Shown here: positions 1 through 7,973 of the stretch, one piece after another
Position numbering within the stretch: the first letter of the stretch is position 1
Layout: every line of letters begins with the position of its first letter
Assembly (NCBI GenBank): GCA_030447905.1
Contig: JAUJNZ010000003.1
Span: 277,772 to 327,733 of the forward strand
Direction of reading: 5' to 3'
DNA length: 49,962 nucleotides
Origin: Thermoleophilaceae bacterium
Lineage (GTDB): Bacteria; Actinomycetota; Thermoleophilia; Solirubrobacterales; Thermoleophilaceae
The notes under the pieces: model-generated
The model's database searches: none
Told to the model about the DNA's origin: nothing
What the model saw: the letters and a program-made list of their open reading frames with translations, nothing else
Translations under genes and position numbers: made by a program

Positions 1-2357
1 GAGATGGAGATCTCATCACTCACGGCAAGCACTAGAGCGAGTTGAGGATGGTGCTCCGCGAGCAGCTGGCGCTCCGTCTCGGTCGTATTGAGCACCTCTC
101 CGATCGCCTTCTCCCACTCGACGAAGGCCTCGGGCGTGATCGGGCCCAACTCCGTGTGTCTACCAGCGCTCAGCAAGGTTGACGCGGCGAGGGCAGCCGT
201 GGCGGCGAGTTCTCCGTCGCTGGTGATGACGTCGATGAGAAAATCTCTGACGCGCGCGACAACCACGCCCAAGTGTTCGGGGCCGACTCGCAAAAGTGCC
301 GCCACCATCTGGTCGACCCCAGGGGAAGGGGTGACCCCTACACCCCGAGACGGGGGCGGCCAAGCGGTGGCGCGGCCTGCCGACACGTGTAACGGCAACT
401 TCGAGGGCTTTATCGACGACTGCCCGAGCAACGGCAGGTCGAGGCACGAGAAACGCTAAGCACCGAGCCGCGAAAGAGAGAAGGTTCATTGCTCTGGGAG
501 AGCGCGCCTCCTCGCTCGTGGCGTCTTCGAGCAGCCCGTCGAGGAGCTCGCTTGCCGCGCCAAGTGACGCTCGCCCGCGAAGTTGGTAGGCGATTTGAGC
601 TACGACGTCCCATTCGCGCTCCGCGATGTGGTCGCGCAGTGCTGACCGAAGGGCAGCGGTGTCGTCGAGGGTCGAAACTAGGTGATCAGCGGCGAAGTAC
701 TCGAGGAAAGTTCTATGAGTGAACTGAAACAGCGCCTCCCCTGCGCCCGTTGAGCCGACATCGGTGAACACCCATGCCCGGCCGCGGCAGAAACCTATGA
801 ACGCCTCCGCGGCGTGCCGGGCAGCATGCTCGTCGTCAAACCTCCATTCAAGCAGAAAGCTGACCGCCCGCTCAACCAAGTCCCGCTCAGTCACGCCGGT
901 CTGCAAAGTCTGATCCTCGTATATCCAGTACGCCAAGTGCCTCATCGCGGGGCGGATGTGTTCTGCAATCGGTAGGACAGGCTCGATGCCGCGGCTGCGA
1001 TCCCACGTTTCGAACAACATGCGGGCACAATTCTCATATACGTCGGGGAGATTGCGCGGAAGGTAATTCTGGCCGCGGTAGAAGTTACACATAAGGGCCA
1101 GAAGGAGAGGATTGACCCGCAGATCAGGCACAGCCCGGCTTTCCTCGATGAACGCGTCGGCCCTTTCCCCGTGATCGTCAGAGTTAGGCGTGTCGAGGGC
1201 AAACCACTTATGCGCATACTCGGCGATTTGGTCTTCCGAGAACTCGCTCAACCGAAGTGTGTCGAAGACGTCCGGATCCAACGCCGCCTGCTCGTAGCCC
1301 ACTGAGCGAGAAGTAACCACCACGGGGACGTGCGGGTAGCGACGGCAAAAGCTCTCCACATCGTCTCGAATCTCTTGCCGCCGCGTCGTTTCGAGGAGCT
1401 CGTCTAGCCCGTCAAAAAGCACGATCACTCGGCCCGACAGCAGCAAGTGCTCAAACGCTCTGTCGGGGATGCTCAACTGATAGCTCGCTTGCGCCAACTC
1501 TTCAACGTAGCCTCGAATCGAAACGCCACGATCCTTTTTAACCGTCGCGAACTGGCGCAGCACCACCAAAACCGGCGTGTACGATCGGCCACCGACCCGC
1601 GCTTGGCCATAGCGCGTAGCGAGCAGGTGGCAGAGTTTCTTCGAAAGGGTAGACTTACCTGCGCCCGGGTTCCCGAGCAGCACAGCCCGATGAAGTCTGT
1701 CGAGCCATTCGTCGATTGAAAGCTCTTCGTATTCCCCGCTCTCAGCCCGTGGCCAGGTCGCAAGATTGGGCAGCACGTATAGCCTGTCGATTTCAACCCG
1801 TGGCGCCCCGTAGAAGTCAGGCGGAGTGATATATGCATGTCGACGACCGACCTCTCGCCGGAGCTCCTCCTCAAACTTGTCTACTTCGGCCGCTTTGAGC
1901 GGCCGGTCGTGGGCAAGCAAGCTCATCTGCCGCTCAAGTGCCTCGATGTGCTCGACAGTAAGGCGATGCCGCGCGGCTGACTTAGCCTCGTGAGCCGAAA
2001 GGACGCCTTCCTCGATGGATCGCTGAAGCGTCTCGTCAGTCGCTCGCACCAAGGTTTCGAAAACCGCGGTTGCTGCCGCCTCATCCTCAAGCCCATAGAA
2101 CGTCCAAAGGCCAGAAACTCTCTGCGAGACTCAGCCAGACCCATCTCCGACCCGTCGGAAACGGTGAACAGATACAGAGACTTGACCAGCGTTCGAACCT
2201 CGGCGGTTTCGAGGAAGCGGTAGACCTCCTCCCGAGAGGCCGTAGTCTCCTCAAGGATTTGGTCGATCTCGGCCGAGGCTTTATCGACTGACTCTTGGTA
2301 GAGGGCGGCGCGCTGGCCGGCGTTTCCCCCGAGCAGCCACTTGCCAAGGCCTCTCAT
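1..2357 (-). CDS. NACHT-domain STAND NTPase, partial at left edge, two apparent frame changes
   Basis: Reconstructed as one gene read leftwards from ATG at 2357 and continuing past position 1. An N-terminal helical segment (about 90 residues) precedes a NACHT NTPase core with Walker A GNPGAGKST (about 1650-1675), Walker B VLFDGLDELL and a VVVTSRS sensor. A winged-helix-like section ending near FTHRTFLEYFAADHL follows, as in NACHT proteins, and the C-terminal helices run off the window. The frame changes near 2092-2094 (a GGG run on the coding strand that would need four G) and again between about 300 and 400. After the second change an open, protein-like frame continues to base 1. NACHT proteins are signal-sensing NTPases, and many bacterial ones act in anti-phage defence; no effector partner is visible. 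Base composition is less GC-rich than its neighbours, hinting at transfer. Whether the frame changes are real or sequence errors cannot be told here. Confidence 0.8.
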
Positions 2358-2449
2358 CGCAGGACTAAGGGCGAGTTCCCAGATCGCCTGCGACAGCAGG
2401 TTGACAAGATTCCCTCAAGCATTCCGACACCGTAGCCAATTACCCTCGC

Positions 2450-3130
2450 GCCCTCTCTTCGCTTAGCTCGCTTCCTACAAGCCTCCGCGCACCATTTTCG
2501 CCGCCCACCGATTTCCAGCCCGGACCCCGGGCACGTCCGCGGCCGCGGGTACTCGACGACCCCCTCTTCATCGAGCTCCGCGGGCGGCCTCCGACAGCCG
2601 GTTGCTCTCCTTACCGATTCGCACGATTCCGCTCGGACCCACGTGCCTCGGCGAGAGAAGTCCGCGAGTCCACGGATGGCACGGCTATCCGTCGGGCGCA
2701 GCGCCTCCGCCTCGGGGCGCAGCCGGTAGTCCTCGAAGTAGTCGCATAGCTGAGAACGGCGACGCTTCCTTCGACTACCTCGCGCGTCGGGTCGACGCGT
2801 ATCTTGACCGGTCCAGCGCGGGGATTGCTGCGGTCGATCCAGTCGGCGGCAAGTCGCTTCTCCGGATCGCGCTCGAAAAGGAGCGATGAGGACCTTCGGG
2901 CGGGCCGGTCTCGCACGCTCGGCCTGGGTCGGATGCGCTAGGAAGAGGAAGTTCCAGGGTCGGACCCGTTCGGGATAGGGCTTTCCCGCGTTACAGTCGC
3001 GAAAGCTCGCCTCCTCGCGGGGAGAGGTGACGGTCAGCCGCCGCCCGACCGCCGGGGCGGAGGAGAAACACGGGCTCATGATCATCCAGCCCGACCTCCG
3101 GGCGCAAGAGGTACTACAAGACGTGCGAGG
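2450..3130 (-). pseudogene. Decayed coding sequence with a zinc-finger-like remnant
   Basis: The stretch 2358-3181 holds no intact gene. On the minus strand, protein-like fragments alternate between frames. Around 2830-2960 one reads HPTQAERARP and FERDPEKRLAADWID, continuing to about 2750 with VDPTREVVEGSVAVLSY; around 2640-2750 another reads DYFEDYRLRPEAEALRP. Near 2470-2540 a fragment reads CPGSGLEIGGRRKWCAEACR, which resembles a CPxCG...WCSEACR zinc finger in which the second cysteine has become serine. I do not recognise the parent family. The long minus ORF through this region (to 3595) runs antisense to the PEBP gene and is not a real gene as a whole. It is probably the remains of a gene acquired together with the NACHT gene. 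Confidence 0.35.
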
Positions 3131-3181
3131 GGCTCCACGGGGGCGTGTATGCCAGAACCTCTTGCGGGGTAGTCCCCGACC

Positions 3182-3637
3182 ATGTTCGCTGATCTCAAAA
3201 TCTTCAGCCCCGCGTTCGACAACCTGGGCAGCATCCCCGACCGTCACACCGGGTCGGGCGAGGACGTCTCGCCCGAGCTGGGGTGGACCGGCGTGCCCGA
3301 TGGCACTAGCCAGCTCGCGCTGATCTGCCACGACCCGGACGCCCCGATGCCCGATGGCTTCACCCACTGGGTCATCTACGGGATCCCCGCCGACGAGTCC
3401 GGCCTCAGCGAGGGAGGCGGCGGCCAGTTCGTCGAGGGCCAGAACGACTTCGGGAACTCTGGCTGGAACGGTCCCGCGCCGCCCGAAGGACATGGTGTCC
3501 ACCACTACTACTTCTGGCTCTACGCCCTCGACACGGAGATCGACGCGGGGCCGGGTCTCAGCCGCCTCGAGCTGCTCGATCGGATCCGCGACCACGTGGT
3601 CGAGCAGGCGCGTTTGGTGGGCACCTACGAGATCTAG
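3182..3637 (+). CDS. YbhB/YbcL (PEBP, Raf-kinase-inhibitor-like) family protein
   Basis: 151 residues, the usual size for bacterial YbhB/YbcL proteins. The family fold is visible throughout: SPAFDNLGSIPDRHT near the start, ELGWTGVPDGTSQLALICHDPDAP with the DPDAP anion-binding loop (about residues 50-54), THWVIYGIPAD, and the late HHYYFWLYALD strand that carries the ligand-site histidine. Eukaryotic relatives bind phosphatidylethanolamine and kinases; the bacterial role is poorly known. There is no signal peptide, so it is likely cytoplasmic. The ATG at 3182 fits the conserved N-terminus, although no strong Shine-Dalgarno is seen. The methyltransferase gene follows 20 bases downstream on the same strand. 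Confidence 0.93.
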   Translation: MFADLKIFSPAFDNLGSIPDRHTGSGEDVSPELGWTGVPDGTSQLALICHDPDAPMPDGFTHWVIYGIPADESGLSEGGGGQFVEGQNDFGNSGWNGPAPPEGHGVHHYYFWLYALDTEIDAGPGLSRLELLDRIRDHVVEQARLVGTYEI

Positions 3638-3657
3638 GCGGACGTAGGGCCGCGCCC

Positions 3658-4305
3658 GTGGCCGCGACCGACGGCTACGGGGGCCTCGGCGGGCGCTTCT
3701 ACAGCGGCTATATCGAGCGTCCGCTGCTCGGCCGGGCGGTGATTCGCCTCGTCTGGGGCGGCGATGCGAACCCGATGTACCGAAGCCTCGAAGGGCTCCG
3801 CGACCTCCGCACCGGGCTCACGGTCCTCGACGCAGCGTGCGGAGCCGGGCTCACGCTCAAGTGGCTCGACCCTTCCCGAGTCGGCCGCTACGTCGGCATC
3901 GACAACTCGCCGGCCATGCTCAGGCGTGCCCGGGAGCGCGCGCACCGACGCGGCCTTCGCGCCGTAGAGCTCGAGCTGGCCGACATCGAGGCGATCCCGC
4001 TCGAGGACGAGACTGCGGACATCTGCCTCCTCTACAACGCCCTCCACGTCGTCCCGGACCCAGGCCGGGCCGTGGCCGAGATCGTGCGCTGCCTCAAGCC
4101 GGGTGGCCGACTGGAGGGGAGCATGCTGCTGCGCGGGGAGAGGCGCCGCGTCGATCGCTTCTTCGAGCGCGAGCAGGCCAAGCCGACCGGCCTCCTCGGA
4201 ACCGGTGGGACGCGATCTGACCTTCGCCGCTGGCTCGAGGCCATGTCCGACGTCGAGCTCGAGGTCGGTGGCTCGCTTGCGACCTTCCGGGCAAAGCGGC
4301 CATGA
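3658..4305 (+). CDS. Class I SAM-dependent methyltransferase
   Basis: 215 residues from a GTG start. The Rossmann methyltransferase signature is clear: motif I VLDAACGAGLTLKWL (about residues 56-70) for SAM binding, the acidic strand end GIDNSPAML, then LPLEDETADICLLYNALHVVPD in the motif II/III area, and LKPGGRLEGS. This is the Methyltransf_11/25 type that methylates small molecules, quinones or lipids; the substrate cannot be inferred. The gene lies 20 bases after the PEBP-like gene and may be cotranscribed. It converges on the FMN reductase gene with 7 bases between their stops. Confidence 0.88.
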   Translation: MAATDGYGGLGGRFYSGYIERPLLGRAVIRLVWGGDANPMYRSLEGLRDLRTGLTVLDAACGAGLTLKWLDPSRVGRYVGIDNSPAMLRRARERAHRRGLRAVELELADIEAIPLEDETADICLLYNALHVVPDPGRAVAEIVRCLKPGGRLEGSMLLRGERRRVDRFFEREQAKPTGLLGTGGTRSDLRRWLEAMSDVELEVGGSLATFRAKRP

Positions 4306-4312
4306 CGCGCAG

Positions 4313-4915
4313 CTATGCCGGCTCGGCCACGGGCGCCCGCTTGGGAACCGCTGCCACCAGCGCCTCGAGGAGCGCTTCGATCCCGGCCCTGGTCTGCGGG
4401 TCGTAGGCCCCGTCGTGCTCGTCGATCTTGAGGAACGCCTCGGGTACCCGCAGCTCGCCGCCCTCGACGACGAAGGCGCCGGGGAAGGCGAGCGCCTGGC
4501 GGAGCTGTTCCTGAGCGTTCTTCGTCCCGCTCATCCCCGTCGTGGCGCCCATGACCGCCACCGGTTTGCCCGCAAGCGGTGAGGCCAGGGGCGGGCGGGA
4601 AGCCCAGTCGATCGCGTTCTTGAGCACACCCGGCGTTCCGCGGTTGTACTCGGGCGAGGCGATGAGCAGGGCGTCCGACTCCTTGATCGACTCCTTGAGC
4701 GCGGCCACCGCCGCGGGGTCGCCTTCCGCCTCCAGGTCGCCGTCGTAGGGCGGAACCTCGTGGAGCTCGAAGGTCTCGACCTCGGCGCCCGCGGGCGCCA
4801 GCTCCTGAGCGCTGCGAAGCAGGGCGCGGTTGTAGGAGGCCGAGCGAAGGCTCCCCGGGATTCCGAGGATGCGCACCGCCACGTCCGGAGGCCAACGGAT
4901 GGTCTCGGTCGCCAT
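4313..4915 (-). CDS. NAD(P)H-dependent FMN reductase (flavodoxin-like fold)
   Basis: 200 residues. The N-terminal phosphate-binding loop GIPGSLRSASYNRALL (about residues 18-33) and the later SPEYNRGTPGVLKNAIDW block are diagnostic of the NADPH-dependent FMN reductase/ChrR/azoreductase family, which binds FMN and reduces flavins, quinones, chromate or azo compounds. It begins 2 bases after the stop of the yceI-like gene on the same strand, so the two form an operon behind the promoter region that faces the MarR gene. That context suggests a redox or organic-stress response controlled by the MarR protein (inference). Confidence 0.92.
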   Translation of the reverse strand: MATETIRWPPDVAVRILGIPGSLRSASYNRALLRSAQELAPAGAEVETFELHEVPPYDGDLEAEGDPAAVAALKESIKESDALLIASPEYNRGTPGVLKNAIDWASRPPLASPLAGKPVAVMGATTGMSGTKNAQEQLRQALAFPGAFVVEGGELRVPEAFLKIDEHDGAYDPQTRAGIEALLEALVAAVPKRAPVAEPA

Positions 4916-4917
4916 GG

Positions 4918-5436
4918 CTATGAGCCTTCCTTGATCGTGGTGACGTCGATCGAGAGCCCTACCTTCATCGGCCCGAACCCGATCTCGGACTCCGTGTTGA
5001 TGACCAGGCGCTCACCGCCCTGCGAGCTCTCGCCGAGGCCCACGATGTGCGCCTCGAACTCGATGTCCTGGGGCTGCTCCTTGAGCGTCAGCGTCCCGGC
5101 GATCGTCAGCTTGTCGGCGCCGGAACGCTCGATGCGCGTGGACTCGAAAGTTATGTCGGGGTAGCGGTCGGTGTCGAGGAAGTCGGGCGAGCGCAGGTGC
5201 TGGTCGCGCTGCTCCTGATCGGTGCTGATGCTCCCCGCCTTGACGACTCCGTGGGCGCGCGCGTTCTCGAAGTCCTCCTCGGTCTCGAGCGCCCCCTCGA
5301 ACTCCCGGAAGCGGCCGCGGATCGTCGACATCAGGTCCTGCACATCGGTCACCCGGAACTCGACGCTCGAGTGGACGGGGTCGACGGTCCAGGTTCCGGC
5401 GGGTATCACGGTGGTTTCGGATACGGCTGGGGCCAT
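4918..5436 (-). CDS. YceI family lipocalin-like protein
   Basis: 172 residues. It starts with the hallmark GTWTVDPVHSSVEFRV (about 13-28), then RGRFREFEGAL and the middle strand region with HLRSPDFLDTDRYPDITFES, typical of YceI beta-barrels that bind polyisoprenoid chains in a hydrophobic pocket. No signal peptide is present, so this is a cytoplasmic member as in many actinobacteria. A good ribosome site (AGAGGAGG) precedes the ATG at 5436. It is the first gene of a two-gene operon with the FMN reductase and faces the MarR regulator across an inverted repeat. Confidence 0.95.
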   Translation of the reverse strand: MAPAVSETTVIPAGTWTVDPVHSSVEFRVTDVQDLMSTIRGRFREFEGALETEEDFENARAHGVVKAGSISTDQEQRDQHLRSPDFLDTDRYPDITFESTRIERSGADKLTIAGTLTLKEQPQDIEFEAHIVGLGESSQGGERLVINTESEIGFGPMKVGLSIDVTTIKEGS

Positions 5437-5492
5437 GAGGGCCTCCTCTTGGTGGATCTCGCCCTCCTACCCGGAAACGTCGAGGGCTCGTA

Positions 5493-5538
5493 TACTTGAG
5501 TCTGCAAGCAGTCTAGCAACCCCTTGTGCCCTCAAGTA
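5493..5538. promoter_or_regulatory. Inverted-repeat operator candidate between yceI-like and marR-like genes
   Basis: TACTTGAG at 5493-5500 and its exact reverse complement CTCAAGTA at 5531-5538 lie in the divergent intergenic region; CTTGAGTCTGCAAG (5496-5509) is a second, shorter dyad. On the minus strand TATACG (5489-5494) could be the -10 of the yceI operon and overlaps the left arm. MarR dimers usually bind short inverted repeats that overlap divergent promoters, so autoregulation plus control of the yceI operon is likely. The sites are seen in the sequence; the binding is inferred. Confidence 0.55.
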
Positions 5539-5559
5539 ATAAACGAGCCGGTCCCCGCC

Positions 5560-5997
5560 GTGCCCGCGGCCTGGGTCCGCCTGCTGCGCGCCCACGCGGC
5601 CCTCACACGGCGCATGGACGCGAACCTGCGAAACGTCCATGGACTGACCCTGAGCGACTACGAGGTGCTGGTCCAGCTCGCCAACGCCGACGATCGGTGC
5701 CTGTCGCGAGTGGACCTCGCCGAGCGGATCCTCCTCTCCCAGTCGGGGATCACCCGGCTCCTCGAGGGGCTCGAACGCGTGGGGTTGGTCGAACGCGCGA
5801 GCTGTACGACCGATCGCCGGGTCGTGTACGCCCGGCTCACCGAGGCCGGCCAGGCGAGGTGCCTCGAGGCCGCAGAGACCCACCTGGAGGACGTTCGCCG
5901 GGCTTTCTTCGACCGGTTCTCGGAGGATGAGCTTCGGAGCCTCGCCGAGCTCCTCGGCCGTCTTCCTCAGCAGGCAAGAGAAGCCGACGGCCAGTAG
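5560..5997 (+). CDS. MarR family transcriptional regulator
   Basis: About 145 residues from GTG at 5560; an in-frame TTG lies at 5524, but it would place the right half of the inverted repeat inside the gene. The fold is the MarR winged helix: LLRAHAALTRRMDANL dimer helix, GLTLSDYEVLVQLANA, the recognition helix LLSQSGITRLLEGLERVGLVERA and the wing TDRRVVYARLTEAGQARC, then the C-terminal dimer helix. It is divergent from the yceI-FMN reductase operon and probably represses it and itself until a phenolic or oxidising ligand is present (inference). Its 3' end overlaps the extended 3' end of the opposite mug gene. Confidence 0.92.
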   Translation: MPAAWVRLLRAHAALTRRMDANLRNVHGLTLSDYEVLVQLANADDRCLSRVDLAERILLSQSGITRLLEGLERVGLVERASCTTDRRVVYARLTEAGQARCLEAAETHLEDVRRAFFDRFSEDELRSLAELLGRLPQQAREADGQ

Positions 5998-6526
5998 CGA
6001 GCCCCTCGGCGTACACGCGCGCCTCGGCGTACAGCCGGGCGAAGTCGGCCGGCTTGTAGTGGGCGTTGAGACCGCTCGGATTGGGCAGCACCCAGACCGG
6101 CCGACCGCCGATTTCGTCGGGCTGCAGTCCCATGGTCGCCTTCGGACGCCCGAAAGCGGTGCGGTAGGCGGTCAGCCCGACGACGGCCACGAGAGCCGGC
6201 TGATTTCGGCGAACGGCGGAGTCCAGCTCGGCCGCGCCCTCGCGCAGCTCGTCGCGAGTGAGCTCCGACGCCGCTCTCGTGGGGCGGTCGGCGATGTTGG
6301 TCACGCCGACGCCGTGCTTCGGCAACTCGATGTCCTCGTCGGGGCGAAGGCGCCGAGGCGTGAACCCGGCGGCGTGCAAGGTCGGCCAGAACCGGTTGCC
6401 CGGGCGCGCGAAGTGATGTCCCACTTCCGCCGAGCGCAGTGACGGGTTGACGCCCACGAACAGGATCCGGAGCCCGTATCCGAGGATCGGGCCGAGGACG
6501 GGGCCGGGAGTCGTTCGTCTATCCAC
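5837..6526 (-). CDS. mug: Mug/TDG-type G:U(T) mismatch-specific DNA glycosylase
   Basis: The first roughly 175 residues are a canonical Mug-type uracil/thymine glycosylase: GLRILFVGVNPSLRSA with the GVNPS active-site motif (about 17-32), then FARPGNRFWPTLHAAGF, GVGVTNIADRPTRAASEL, and the late VLPNPSGLNAHY motif that contacts the mismatched strand. It removes uracil or thymine from G:U/G:T pairs in base excision repair. The family normally ends just after the FARLYAEAR segment, but here the frame runs about 50 low-complexity Arg/Gly/Pro residues further, 161 bases into the convergent marR-like gene. The tail is probably non-native and caused by a lost or shifted stop near 5990-6010. Confidence 0.88.
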   Translation of the reverse strand: MDRRTTPGPVLGPILGYGLRILFVGVNPSLRSAEVGHHFARPGNRFWPTLHAAGFTPRRLRPDEDIELPKHGVGVTNIADRPTRAASELTRDELREGAAELDSAVRRNQPALVAVVGLTAYRTAFGRPKATMGLQPDEIGGRPVWVLPNPSGLNAHYKPADFARLYAEARVYAEGLATGRRLLLPAEEDGRGARRGSEAHPPRTGRRKPGERPPGGSLRPRGTSPGRPR

Positions 6527-6565
6527 TGCGCAGGGTCCGGAGACCGCGCCCGGGCGGCAAGGCGG

Positions 6566-6865
6566 CTAGAGCCCCTTCCCGCCCACCGGCCGGAGCTCGG
6601 TGCGGTCGCCGATCTCGGCGATGAGCGGGCGCGCGCGCTCGATGAGCGCTCTGACTCCCTTGTCCTCGAGCGAGCGCTCGTGCTCCTCCCGGCTGGTCCA
6701 GGCTTCCGTCACCCACACGCTCTCCGGCTCCTCGGGGGAGCGGCTCACGACGTACAGCCGGCACGCCTCGCGCTCGCCGAGGGCTTCGGCCGCCTCGAGC
6801 AGGATCGCCTCGAGCGCGTCCCCCTGGCCGGGCTGGGCGACGAAGCGGCCGTGGAGTCCGAACAT
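6566..6865 (-). CDS. Antibiotic biosynthesis monooxygenase (ABM) family protein, quinol monooxygenase-like
   Basis: 99 residues forming one ferredoxin-like ABM domain: GLHGRFVAQPGQGDALEAILLEA, then CRLYVVSRSPEEPESVWVTEAWTSREEHERSLE, and a final helix with VRALIERARPLIA. Relatives such as YgiN oxidise quinols or polycyclic aromatics without a cofactor; others are of unknown role. It is a dimeric cytoplasmic protein by family. It lies 39 bases downstream of mug on the same strand; no functional link is evident. Confidence 0.85.
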   Translation of the reverse strand: MFGLHGRFVAQPGQGDALEAILLEAAEALGEREACRLYVVSRSPEEPESVWVTEAWTSREEHERSLEDKGVRALIERARPLIAEIGDRTELRPVGGKGL

Positions 6866-6883
6866 CCCGCGCCTGTTAGCCGC

Positions 6884-7360
6884 TTACCCGGTGGCCACCG
6901 AGGCGACGGGCGAGTCGGGCGTCTGCGCTTCCTCTGCGGCACGCCGCGTCGCCCGCTCCTGCCGGCGCAGGAAGACGACGATCCCGAGCACGATCCCGGC
7001 GATCGTGAAGAGGCTCCAGAAGACTCCCTGAGCGAGCTGACCCGCGACCGGAGCGGGGCATGAGTCGGAGATCGCCCACCCGAGGCCGAAGAGGGCGGCG
7101 CCCACCACGTGGCGGCGCTCGGGTTTCGAGCGGTCGAGCGACAGAGGCTCACCGGTGAGAAGAGCGCGCGCCCGTGTTCGGCGCAACAGCCACGTGCCCC
7201 CGAAGGCGACGGCGATCGCGCTGAACATCATCAGGTAGAGATACGGATCCTCGAGCAGCAGCATGTCGCGGATGCGGTCCGGGTCGGTGAACTGACCCCA
7301 GGAGATCAGGAAGCCGAAGGCGACACCGAACGCTGCGGCGGCGACGCGGACGGGGCTCAT
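6884..7360 (-). CDS. YeeE/YedE family transporter, second half
   Basis: 158 residues starting at ATG 7360, which overlaps the stop of the upstream half by four bases (ATGA). Four hydrophobic segments are seen: VRVAAAAFGVAFGFLISW, LYLMMFSAIAVAFGGTWLL, VVGAALFGLGWAISDSCP and LFTIAGIVLGIVVFL. The conserved cysteine signature lies at SDSCPAPVAG. In thiosulfate/sulfur-relay transporters of the YeeE/YedE type the two halves are often separate genes that assemble together. It probably imports a reduced sulfur compound (family inference). Confidence 0.85.
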   Translation of the reverse strand: MSPVRVAAAAFGVAFGFLISWGQFTDPDRIRDMLLLEDPYLYLMMFSAIAVAFGGTWLLRRTRARALLTGEPLSLDRSKPERRHVVGAALFGLGWAISDSCPAPVAGQLAQGVFWSLFTIAGIVLGIVVFLRRQERATRRAAEEAQTPDSPVASVATG

Positions 7361-7830
7361 GTCAGCGCCTGGAGGACGAACGTCGCCGCGATCGCCGTCC
7401 CCATGAACGTGGCCGTGGCGACAAAGCCCGCGGTCGAGCCGGCCGAGCAGGCGCCGAGCCCGTTGCCCGACGTGCACCCTCCGGCGGTCTTGGCTCCGAA
7501 CCCGATCAGGGCTCCGGCGACGAGCAGCAACAGGCCGACGACGATCTCGCCCGAGCCGGTGAAGGTGCGGGTGAGCCAGCCGTAGCCGTCGGCGACGGTC
7601 GGAGCCCCCGCGAGCAGCCGGAAGAGCAGGGCGCCACCGAGGACGCCGAAGAGCAGCCACCCCTTCCATCCCACGGTCGGGCTGCGGCCGGTGACTCGCT
7701 CGACGAGGTTGGAGTAGCCGCCCAGCACGCCGAAGCGCTCGTTGATCGTGGCGAGCAGCCCGACCACGACGAGACCGATGAGCGGTCCGAGGACGTACCA
7801 GGCAGGACGGTCGAGAAGGGTTTCAGCCAT
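7357..7830 (-). CDS. YeeE/YedE family transporter, first half
   Basis: 157 residues with four to five membrane spans (AWYVLGPLIGLVVVGLLA, WLLFGVLGGALLFRLLAG, IVVGLLLLVAGALIGFGA, AGFVATATFMGTAIAATFVL). The family hallmark GGCTSGNGLGACS is present near residue 115, with the cysteine that in YeeE handles the sulfur substrate. The partner half follows with a 4-base overlap, so the pair is translationally coupled. A divergent YibE/F gene begins 143 bases away on the other strand. Confidence 0.88.
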   Translation of the reverse strand: MAETLLDRPAWYVLGPLIGLVVVGLLATINERFGVLGGYSNLVERVTGRSPTVGWKGWLLFGVLGGALLFRLLAGAPTVADGYGWLTRTFTGSGEIVVGLLLLVAGALIGFGAKTAGGCTSGNGLGACSAGSTAGFVATATFMGTAIAATFVLQALT

Positions 7831-7973
7831 CGGATCGGGAAGGGGCGGCGAGTGGTGCCTTCAGCCTACTCGGAGCCGCCCCTCGCGCGGCCCGGCCGCG
7901 CCTTCAAGCCGTCGCTCGACCCGTCCGCGTCGGCTGTTGCAATGGCCCGATCCGACTCCTTCTCGATTCGGGC

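Noticed and set aside
1-2357. A complete defence operon around the NACHT gene
   Set aside because: No recognisable partner gene lies on the right side, and the left side is outside the window.
2354-3595. 413-codon minus-strand ORF
   Set aside because: Its first third is antisense to the clear PEBP gene and its translation there is Val/Arg-rich shadow sequence; only fragments between 2450 and 2960 look protein-like.
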